Assembly: GCA_949123685.1 (NCBI GenBank) | Contig: CASBHZ010000082.1 | Coordinates: forward strand, 1 to 12,889 | Direction: 5' to 3' | Length of the DNA stretch: 12,889 nucleotides | DNA from: an uncultured Bacteroidales bacterium | GTDB taxonomy: Bacteria > Bacteroidota > Bacteroidia > Bacteroidales > Muribaculaceae | Shown: positions 7,235-12,889 of the stretch, one piece after another | Layout of the letters: every line of letters begins with the position of its first letter | Numbering within the stretch: position 1 is the stretch's first letter | Translations under genes and position numbers: made by a program | Notes under the pieces: model-generated | Seen by the model: the letters and a program-made list of their open reading frames with translations, nothing else | Told to the model about the DNA's origin: nothing | Database searches by the model: none

Positions 7235-8038
7235 TCAATAGGGGATATCATCGGGATGAAAAACTACAGAAGATGTGGCAACCGGAGCAGCGAGAAAGTA
7301 CCCTAAACAAAAGGAACCGGAAAACATTTGCGGACCATTACTGTCGTTAGATATGGCTTCAAGATAATCATACATTTCACGGCTGATAGGGGAGACGGAT
7401 GCAGTGACAACATCTCCATCCCTTAAGACCGATTGCTCATCTTCCTTTGATACATCCTTTCGGGAAGTCATAACTACCGCATCGATTATTCCATTGACCG
7501 CCAAGTCATCTGTCAATGCAATCCACATATATGACTCTCCATTTCGATAAAGCCTCAGCCAGTAATGATCATCAATATCAGATGATATATCTTTAAAACT
7601 GACTTTTAATACGGCAACGTGATCATAGGGCATCTTGATCCAACTGAACGCCATGGACTCTATGTCCGTGGCGTTATTCATCATAGATGTAGCCGTATAT
7701 GTATGCTCATCCCTTGTAATGTTTATCTTGTACTCATGACCGGCTATTCCTGCGGTAGAGTTTATGAACATACCGTCCATATTCACCGGCAGATTAAAAC
7801 TCACATTTGCCGTTATATCTTCGACAGTAACCGTGGCGTCAGTTATCCTGATTCCGGTCATGGCTTCGTCCATGGGCGTGGTTTCTGTCAATGAAACATT
7901 CATGCCATGTTGTGAAACAGATGCCTCTATCACAAGGATAGGATCTATGTCATGATACTTGAAATCAAGTTCCTTTTCACAAGATGTCAGAGCCATGACT
8001 GCCACAATTGCAGAAGTAATATATATTGCACTTTTCAT
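7235..8038 (-). CDS. DUF4249 domain outer-membrane lipoprotein (267 aa)
   Basis: The N-terminus is a lipoprotein signal peptide with lipobox LTSC, so C20 is lipidated. The following EKELDF is acidic, resembling the Bacteroidota surface-export signal, so the protein is probably on the outer face of the outer membrane. The remainder fits DUF4249: DPILVIEASVSQ at about 32-43, a beta-rich body, a run at 160-170 (YWLRLYRN), and a C-terminal FSGSFCLGYFLAA. DUF4249 proteins are usually encoded next to a TonB-dependent receptor and probably help it capture a ligand. Here the gene lies seven bases after the receptor stop on the same strand, so it is the second gene of that operon. Confidence 0.85.
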   Translation of the reverse strand: MKSAIYITSAIVAVMALTSCEKELDFKYHDIDPILVIEASVSQHGMNVSLTETTPMDEAMTGIRITDATVTVEDITANVSFNLPVNMDGMFINSTAGIAGHEYKINITRDEHTYTATSMMNNATDIESMAFSWIKMPYDHVAVLKVSFKDISSDIDDHYWLRLYRNGESYMWIALTDDLAVNGIIDAVVMTSRKDVSKEDEQSVLRDGDVVTASVSPISREMYDYLEAISNDSNGPQMFSGSFCLGYFLAAPVATSSVVFHPDDIPY

Positions 8039-8045
8039 TAGCTGC

Positions 8046-10112
8046 TTAAAACTTTAGGGTATAAGATACAGAAGGCACTATTCCGAACAAAGACTGTTGA
8101 ACGGCACGCGTGCCAGACGGTTTGGAAGAATCATCTTCGAAATAGATTATATAAGGGTTATATCTACAATATGCGTTATATAATCCAAACGTCCATTGCG
8201 TGGTAAACCTTTTCCCTTTACGCGTATAATTCGCTGACAAATCAAGCCTGTGTGTCGGCGGCGTCTTATATCCGTTGCGCTGAGAATAATAATAGCAGGT
8301 GACTCCGTCAAGTTGGTACTTAACATCAGGAGCGGTGAGAGGATGACCTGACGAGTAAACCCAGGAACCAGACAAATTCCAGTGTCTGTTTAATTTAAAT
8401 ATAGCTGTCACAGAAAGATTATGACGGCGGTCATTGGAGGCATCATACCATCTGCCATTGTTAATACCGGGGATTCTTGTTTGCGTCCACGACAACGTAT
8501 ATGATATCCAACCGGACAAACGTCCGTTGTTCTTCCGAAACATCAATTCGGCACCATAGCTGCGACCTTTACCGCCAAGTATTATACTTTCAAGGTTTAT
8601 CCGCGAGAACATTGAACGTCCGTCTTGATAATCATATACATTACGAATGTCTTTATAGTATCCCTCCACAGACCAATCAAAATTGCCGTCACCTGTCATT
8701 CCTGCATATCCTGCGCCATATTGTGCTGCCATCTCCGGTTTTACACTTGACGAGGTCAAAGCATACCGGTCGAAAGGGAAACTTGTGGAACTTGAACGAA
8801 TGGCATGAATATTCTGGGAAGTCATGCCGAATCCCAATTTCAAATTATTACAATTATTGATATTATACTTTAAACTTATGCGTGGTTCAAAACTGAAATA
8901 TGTATGTGATGAAAAATCAGGCATAATTTCTCCCGGAGCATAAAACTCATTAAATGATTTCCCTTCCAATGCGGAGAAAAGACTTAGCCTGATTCCGGAA
9001 GATATCTCCAACTTCGGATTGAGCAAAGCTTCATAATTTGCCCAGACAGCATTCTGCCATCCTGATCTTATTTCCTTGTTATGGGTATTGTTCATGACAA
9101 TGTCTGCCGACTTAACCCTCAACAACTCCGAACGAAATCCCATATCAATCTTATGGTTCTCCGATATTCGGAATATGATTCTTTCATTCAATGAAAAATT
9201 GCGTATAAATTCAGTAAGTTTCTGGTCAGTGCCTGCAATTGTCATTTTCATGTCGGGATCATAACTCGTAATTGCAATTGTAGAGGCAAATGACAACCTG
9301 TCTCCAACGCGTTTATTCCAATTAAGGGATCCTCCGATATTCCCCCAATACATCCCCATGATTTTTTTGATAGCCATGTTGTCATGACTACAAATGAACG
9401 ACAGGTCGATTATGTCATCAGATCCGGGAGTGTAACGCACTTTTGCCGTTATGTCATAAAAATTCATGACGGTGCTGCGATACTGCGGTATCATCTGCAG
9501 AAATGCATCCACATAAGACCGTCTGCCTGTGACCGCAAACGACAATCTATCTTTTACCACAGGACCTTCTGCCTTCAACTTTGCCGCCAGAATGCCTATC
9601 GTCGCAGAGGCATGATATTCGTTCATATTTCCGGAAGCAAGTGATGTTTCGAGCACAGATGCCGTTGCTCCGCCATATATAGCGGGAATTGGACCTTTAA
9701 ACAATGTGGCACGACCTATGGCATTATCGTTGAAAGTGGAAAATATACCCATCACATGAGACGGATTATATAACGTTATGCCATCGAGGGAGATATGATT
9801 CTGGGATGAATTTCCGCCTCGTACTTCAAAGCCTCCCGAACCATCCCCCTCACCATGCACTCCGGGCAGGAGAGAAATTGACTTTATTATATCGTTCTCA
9901 CCGAATAACACCGGCATCTGAGCCATTTTTGCCAATTCAAGTTTCTCGGCTCCCAACTGCCTGTCTTCGATGCGTTGACGCGCGGAATTGCCTGTAATAA
10001 TTATTTCTTCGAGATCAAGACCCGCAACTGAATCCGGCACTTCCTCTGCATGAGTTTGATTCTGCAAGGCAAGAAAGGCAAATACGGATGATATGAAAAA
10101 TTTGCTAACCAT
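8046..10112 (-). CDS. TonB-dependent outer-membrane receptor (688 aa)
   Basis: An outer-membrane active transporter driven by TonB. The signal peptide (1-22, ending THA) is followed by a short linker with a TonB-box-like EEIIITG (35-41), a plug domain (about 45-160, with LLPGVHGEGDGSGGFEVRGGN, shown here only in part by LLPGVHGE and FEVRGG, then ISLDGITLYNPSHV and YGGATASVLE), and a long beta-barrel that ends in the terminal Phe (SYTLKF) required for barrel insertion. Many receptors paired with DUF4249 carry an N-terminal carboxypeptidase-like domain; it is absent here, which explains the modest length. The gene is first in an operon with the DUF4249 gene. Its promoter lies inside the 10113-10178 gap and the leader carries motif copy B. 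The ligand is unknown. Confidence 0.9.
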   Translation of the reverse strand: MVSKFFISSVFAFLALQNQTHAEEVPDSVAGLDLEEIIITGNSARQRIEDRQLGAEKLELAKMAQMPVLFGENDIIKSISLLPGVHGEGDGSGGFEVRGGNSSQNHISLDGITLYNPSHVMGIFSTFNDNAIGRATLFKGPIPAIYGGATASVLETSLASGNMNEYHASATIGILAAKLKAEGPVVKDRLSFAVTGRRSYVDAFLQMIPQYRSTVMNFYDITAKVRYTPGSDDIIDLSFICSHDNMAIKKIMGMYWGNIGGSLNWNKRVGDRLSFASTIAITSYDPDMKMTIAGTDQKLTEFIRNFSLNERIIFRISENHKIDMGFRSELLRVKSADIVMNNTHNKEIRSGWQNAVWANYEALLNPKLEISSGIRLSLFSALEGKSFNEFYAPGEIMPDFSSHTYFSFEPRISLKYNINNCNNLKLGFGMTSQNIHAIRSSSTSFPFDRYALTSSSVKPEMAAQYGAGYAGMTGDGNFDWSVEGYYKDIRNVYDYQDGRSMFSRINLESIILGGKGRSYGAELMFRKNNGRLSGWISYTLSWTQTRIPGINNGRWYDASNDRRHNLSVTAIFKLNRHWNLSGSWVYSSGHPLTAPDVKYQLDGVTCYYYSQRNGYKTPPTHRLDLSANYTRKGKRFTTQWTFGLYNAYCRYNPYIIYFEDDSSKPSGTRAVQQSLFGIVPSVSYTLKF

Positions 10113-10124
10113 GTCTAAATACTA

Positions 10125-10159
10125 CAGGAACTGTTTAGAAGCTGTTTAAACAATTCCTG
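10125..10159 (-). promoter_or_regulatory. Leader hairpin with repeated motif (copy B)
   Basis: CAGGAA (10125-10130) and TTCCTG (10154-10159) pair, and after one mismatch TGTTTA (10132-10137) pairs with TAAACA (10147-10152), giving 12 paired bases around GAAGCTGTT. On the + strand the element contains the tandem half-repeats AACTGTTTAGA and AGCTGTTTAAA. The 16-mer TTAGAAGCTGTTTAAA (10135-10150) is identical to the minus-strand sequence at 11434-11449. The element begins directly after the -7 box of the receptor operon, so it lies in the transcribed leader. Confidence 0.6.
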
Positions 10160-10167
10160 CAAAGTTA
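10160..10167 (-). promoter_or_regulatory. -7 element of the receptor/DUF4249 operon
   Basis: On the minus strand this reads TAACTTTG, a perfect TAnnTTTG. It lies 47 bases upstream of the receptor ATG at 10112 and just beyond the end of the phosphoribosyltransferase gene. Its -33 region falls inside that gene's last codons, where the minus strand has TTGATTTG, with no box at ideal spacing. Confidence 0.55.
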
Positions 10168-10178
10168 GCAATAATTTT

Positions 10179-11387
10179 TCAAATCAAGTGAAGCGTTTCT
10201 TTGAAGCGCTCTACCGTGTCTTTATCACCTGTGTATTTACCCTGATCTTCACTAAGTTTACAAGTCTTACAATAGAACGGCCATGATTCGGTTATTTTAA
10301 CCGCCAAAAGCTTTATAACTATATTCATAGGTTTCACATTCGGAAAATCATTTGTGAAATGAGTTCCTATGCCAAACGACGGAAGACATTTTCCCTTGGC
10401 ATAACCATTGATCTTAATAGCCTCGTCAACATTCAACCCGTTACTGAATACGATCCGCTTGGTTCGCGGATCAATATTGAGTGAATGATATTTCTCCAAT
10501 ATCAAATCAAGCTCCTTATAATTGTCGCCGCTGTCAACACGAAGTCCTTTAAACATGTTGGCATAATCTTCCGAGAAATTAAGGCTGAAGATACGCCATC
10601 CGTAGGTGTCGTACAGGAATGTCCCGAGTGCACCCCGATATGTCCGAGACCAAGTCTTCATTGCCAAATAATTTGACATCTGAGGTCCGTACATTCCCGC
10701 GATCGCACATATTAACTCGTGCGCCATAGTCCCAATAGGGGTCAAGTCATATTTCATGGCAAGATATACATTGCTCGTACCAACAAATTTCCCTGGTCCG
10801 GTCAATCTGTCGTTACAATCTTTCATAGCCTTGACAGCGATATCCTGAGCTTTAAAAGAAGCGCGCCGGCGTGTTCCGAAATCATTAAACATACAATCTG
10901 CCTCTATCATCCTTCTTGCCTTTTCATAAGACTGATGATAATGATAGTCATAATCAAGTTTACCGGATTCTCCGGTCATTATATAATAAAGCTCTGATAT
11001 AATAGCCAACACCTTGACTTCAAGCATTATCGTATTACTCCAATAACCCTCGAAACAGACACTCAGATGCCCTTCGTCATCTTGACTGACAGACACCCAT
11101 TTCCTGTCATAACGGAATCCCTTAAGGAAGCTATAGAACCATGTCGGAATATAACTGCACTTACGCTGCATGAAGGAAATTTCTTCATCAGAGATTACCA
11201 CATTTTCGAGTAATTCGATCTGATGCTCAAGCTCTTTTGCAAACCCATGCGGATAAACCGTGTTGTTACGGTCTATGAATTTATATTTTACCTGTGTGCG
11301 GGGATAATTCTCGATCACAGCACAACACATGGTGAATTTATACAGGTCATCATCTGTGAAATATTTTATAATCTGGCGCATAAGCAT
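10179..11387 (-). CDS. pncB: Nicotinate phosphoribosyltransferase (402 aa)
   Basis: Catalyses ATP-stimulated joining of nicotinate and phosphoribosyl pyrophosphate to nicotinate mononucleotide in NAD salvage, in the cytoplasm. The family blocks are present in order: TDDDLYKFTMC (11-21), FGTRRRAS (170-177), GTSNVYLAMKY (203-213), GTMAHE (219-224) with H223 as the expected phosphorylated histidine, SNGLNVDEA (about 319-327) and a phosphate-binding GIGTHFTND. The length is normal for the bacterial PncB type. Met1 and Met3 are both possible starts. The gene is divergent from the methyltransferase gene at 11510, with overlapping promoters, and its leader carries motif copy C. I see nothing broken. 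Confidence 0.93.
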   Translation of the reverse strand: MLMRQIIKYFTDDDLYKFTMCCAVIENYPRTQVKYKFIDRNNTVYPHGFAKELEHQIELLENVVISDEEISFMQRKCSYIPTWFYSFLKGFRYDRKWVSVSQDDEGHLSVCFEGYWSNTIMLEVKVLAIISELYYIMTGESGKLDYDYHYHQSYEKARRMIEADCMFNDFGTRRRASFKAQDIAVKAMKDCNDRLTGPGKFVGTSNVYLAMKYDLTPIGTMAHELICAIAGMYGPQMSNYLAMKTWSRTYRGALGTFLYDTYGWRIFSLNFSEDYANMFKGLRVDSGDNYKELDLILEKYHSLNIDPRTKRIVFSNGLNVDEAIKINGYAKGKCLPSFGIGTHFTNDFPNVKPMNIVIKLLAVKITESWPFYCKTCKLSEDQGKYTGDKDTVERFKETLHLI

Positions 11388-11433
11388 GTTAAAGTTTTAA
11401 ATTTAAACACCATCTCTGCTAAAAATGTTTGTA

Positions 11434-11449
11434 TTTAAACAGCTTCTAA
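11434..11449 (-). promoter_or_regulatory. Repeated leader motif (copy C)
   Basis: The minus strand reads TTAGAAGCTGTTTAAA, identical over 16 bases to the + strand at 10135-10150. It lies 18 bases after the -7 box of the phosphoribosyltransferase gene and 46 bases before its ATG. The orientation relative to the gene is opposite to copy B, so the site probably works through its near-palindromic core. Confidence 0.55.
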
Positions 11450-11457
11450 TTCAAATA

Positions 11458-11489
11458 ATTGCACGTTCAAATATAATTATCTATCTTTA
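11458..11489 (+). promoter_or_regulatory. Promoter of the homocysteine methyltransferase gene
   Basis: ATTG (11458-11461, near TTTG) and TATCTTTA (11482-11489, seven of eight bases of TAnnTTTG counting the two free positions) are separated by 20 bases. The ATG at 11510 lies 20 bases after the -7 box. The element overlaps the opposing promoter at 11468-11475. Confidence 0.55.
11468..11475 (-). promoter_or_regulatory. -7 element of the phosphoribosyltransferase gene
   Basis: The minus strand reads TATATTTG, a perfect TAnnTTTG. It lies 80 bases upstream of the ATG at 11387. I see no clear TTTG at the -33 position. The site is inside the spacer of the divergent + promoter, so the two would compete for polymerase. 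Confidence 0.5.
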
Positions 11490-11509
11490 CAGAAGTTTCG
11501 AACGTAAAA

Positions 11510-12535
11510 ATGAAAACAGGAGTTAACGACAGAAGATATTTGTTTTTAAAGTCATTATCCGATAAGATAATGGTGCTCGATGGTTCTATGGGTACAATGC
11601 TAAAAAGGATGCAACTTACCGACAGAGAAGTTCGGGGAGATCGATTCTTGAAACATCCTTTTTCACTTACAGGAAATTTTGATGTCCTATGTCTCTCTTG
11701 TCCACATTTGGTTTCTGACATTCATCGTAAGTATTTAGAAGCAGGAGCCGATATTATTGAAACAAATACATTCAATTCCAACCGGATTTCCCAATCGCGC
11801 TATGGACTTTCGGATATTATCGAAGAAATGAACTTAGCCGGAGCAAATATCGCACGTAAAGAGGTTCAAAGATTCTCCACTGAGAATCCCCTTAGACAAT
11901 GTTTCGTTGCCGGTTCTATCGGTCCGACAAATGTGTCACTTTCTTCATCTTCTAATTACATAAAAAACAATTGTGACATTATAGGTTTTGATGAAATGTC
12001 GGAAGCTTTTAGAGAACAGGCGAGAGGTCTCATAAGAGGTGGAGTTGATTTTATACTTATTGAAACAGTATATGATCTGCTTAATGCCAAGGCGGCAATC
12101 GCCGGCATAATGAATGCATATGATGATACAGGAATAAACATTCCTTGTATCATATCAATGACAGTTTCTGAAATTTCGGGCAAGCTATATAGTGGGCATT
12201 CAATTGATGATTTCCTTTCTGCGCTTATCAACTTCAAACCTATTGCAATTGGCTTGAACTGTTCGACAACACCCGACAAACTTGCCCCTTATTTGCGTGA
12301 ACTTGCAGCAATATCGCCATTTCCCATTATATTCTATCCGAATGCGGGACATCCTGACGAAGCGGGACAACATGCAATGACCCCTAATACATTTGTTGAT
12401 TGCATGAAAAGTCTGATTGAAGAGAACTTGATAAACATTGTCGGTGGATGCTGCGGCACAACACCTGAATATATTGCCCTCATCTCAAATATTGCCTCTA
12501 CTATGAATCTTAAATCAATTCAATCACCACACTGA
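11510..12535 (+). CDS. Homocysteine S-methyltransferase domain protein, MetH-type (341 aa)
   Basis: This corresponds to the N-terminal homocysteine-binding module of cobalamin-dependent methionine synthase. Hallmarks are VLDGSMGTML (22-31), REVRGDRF (39-46), YLEAGADIIETNTF (75-88), IETVYDLLNAKAA (184-196), YPNAGHPDEAGQ (276-287), and the zinc-binding cysteines C251 (IGLNCS) and C314-C315 (VGGCCGTTPE). The protein stops at the domain boundary, near 350 residues in full-length MetH, and no folate, cobalamin or activation domain follows in the next 300 bases. The clean start, promoter and intact zinc site argue for a real split gene rather than a broken one. Its methyl donor is then unknown: the rest of MetH elsewhere, or S-methylmethionine as in MmuM-type enzymes. 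No cobalamin riboswitch precedes it. Confidence 0.88.
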   Translation: MKTGVNDRRYLFLKSLSDKIMVLDGSMGTMLKRMQLTDREVRGDRFLKHPFSLTGNFDVLCLSCPHLVSDIHRKYLEAGADIIETNTFNSNRISQSRYGLSDIIEEMNLAGANIARKEVQRFSTENPLRQCFVAGSIGPTNVSLSSSSNYIKNNCDIIGFDEMSEAFREQARGLIRGGVDFILIETVYDLLNAKAAIAGIMNAYDDTGINIPCIISMTVSEISGKLYSGHSIDDFLSALINFKPIAIGLNCSTTPDKLAPYLRELAAISPFPIIFYPNAGHPDEAGQHAMTPNTFVDCMKSLIEENLINIVGGCCGTTPEYIALISNIASTMNLKSIQSPH

Positions 12536-12559
12536 GCAACCGGCAAAATATAGAATGGT

Positions 12560-12588
12560 AATTCGGAATTTGTAAATAATTCGGAATT
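12560..12588. repeat. Two copies of the palindrome AATTCGGAATT
   Basis: AATTCGGAATT, palindromic around its central G, occurs at 12560-12570 and 12578-12588, 18 bases apart. The first copy overlaps the -33 box and the second lies in the spacer of the promoter at 12569-12600, an arrangement typical of a repressor operator pair. No regulator gene is next to it. Confidence 0.5.
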
Positions 12589-12600
12589 ATGCTAATTTTG
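12569..12600 (+). promoter_or_regulatory. Consensus promoter of the MmcQ/YjbR-family gene
   Basis: TTTG (12569-12572) and TAATTTTG (12593-12600) are separated by exactly 20 bases, a full match to the Bacteroidota consensus. The ATG at 12647 follows after a 46-base leader that includes a degenerate copy of the repeated motif. Confidence 0.7.
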
Positions 12601-12626
12601 AAAAATGCAATATATAAAATCTGTGG

Positions 12627-12640
12627 TTTAGAAACTGTTC
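12627..12640 (+). promoter_or_regulatory. Degenerate leader motif (copy D)
   Basis: TTTAGAAACTGTTC matches the AGAAGCTGTTTAAA motif in its left part and matches the AACTGTTTAGA half-repeat of copy B less well. It is 26 bases after the -7 box and six bases before the ATG, again in the leader. Confidence 0.4.
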
Positions 12641-12646
12641 CCATTT

Positions 12647-12840
12647 ATGAATATTGAAGAAATAAGGGAGTATTGTCTGTCTTTGCCAATGACAAGCGAG
12701 GATATGGCATTCGGGGAGGATTACCTGCTATTCAGAGTATGCGACAAGATTTTTGGCTGTCTCGGAATGGTTGATACCGGCTACATGGCAGTCAAATGCG
12801 ATCCAGATTATGCCTTGGATTTACGTGATCGCTACCCTGA
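12647..12840 (+). CDS. MmcQ/YjbR-family protein, 3' end missing
   Basis: The first 64 full codons of a small protein of the MmcQ/YjbR type (usually about 110-120 residues, a DNA-binding-like fold whose role is poorly known). The typical start is visible: MNIEEIREYCLSLP, EDMAFGEDYLLFRV, KIFGCLGM, then MAVKCDPDYALDLRDRYP. The genomic part ends at 12840, and the reading frame continues without a stop through adapter sequence, encoding the false tail EDRKSTRLNSSHAIVSR. Anything read after residue 64 or 65 is not real. The gene has its own consensus promoter and a possible operator pair. Confidence 0.8.
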
Positions 12841-12889
12841 AGATCGGAAGAGCACACGTCTGAACTCCAGTCACGCGATAGTATCTCGT
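12841..12889. other. Illumina TruSeq adapter contamination
   Basis: The sequence opens with AGATCGGAAGAGCACACG and continues with the rest of the standard read-1 adapter through CCAGTCAC (ending 12874). It is followed by an eight-base index, GCGATAGT (12875-12882), and ATCTCGT, the start of the constant region after the index. This is library adapter that was not trimmed before assembly; it is not part of the organism's DNA. Confidence 0.98.

Noticed and set aside
11388..11509. Possible cobalamin or S-adenosylmethionine riboswitch before the MetH-type gene
   Set aside because: The leader after the mapped promoter is about 20 bases, far too short, and no riboswitch core is visible in the intergenic sequence.

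Overview
The window looks like one assembled contig from a Bacteroidales gut bacterium, possibly of the Muribaculaceae type. The evidence is a TonB-dependent receptor paired with a DUF4249 lipoprotein, an exported GH2 glycosidase, and several perfect or near-perfect Bacteroidota promoters (-33 TTTG, about 20 bases, -7 TAnnTTTG). The genus is inferred by impression only. The last 49 bases are not biological: they are Illumina adapter read-through, so the contig ends artificially inside a gene.

Bases 1-453 have no convincing gene and hold short repeats and hairpins typical of a repeat-broken contig edge. Bases 454-4313 form an accessory-looking block, all on the + strand: a small predicted membrane protein, an unrecognised 241-residue protein, a PD-(D/E)XK nuclease-like protein overlapping a calcineurin-like phosphoesterase by 4 bases, and a second, different PD-(D/E)XK-like protein. 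No methyltransferase, transposase or integrase accompanies them. The block is a candidate defence or nucleic-acid-processing module, but nothing in the sequence proves that role.

Bases 4337-10178 form a small carbohydrate or nutrient locus: an exported GH2 enzyme (+) that converges, one base apart, on a minus-strand operon of a TonB-dependent receptor and a DUF4249 surface lipoprotein. Their promoters share a leader motif around AGAAG(C/T)TGTTTAAA, so the two arms may be co-regulated.

Bases 10179-12840 hold metabolic genes: nicotinate phosphoribosyltransferase (minus, NAD salvage), divergent from a stand-alone homocysteine methyltransferase domain of MetH type, followed by a truncated MmcQ/YjbR-family gene. 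The same leader motif recurs upstream of the phosphoribosyltransferase gene and the MmcQ/YjbR gene, giving four copies in the right two thirds and none noticed on the left. The most notable observations are this repeated leader motif, the nuclease/phosphoesterase/nuclease cassette with a nearly leaderless promoter, and the adapter-encoded false protein tail at the right end.
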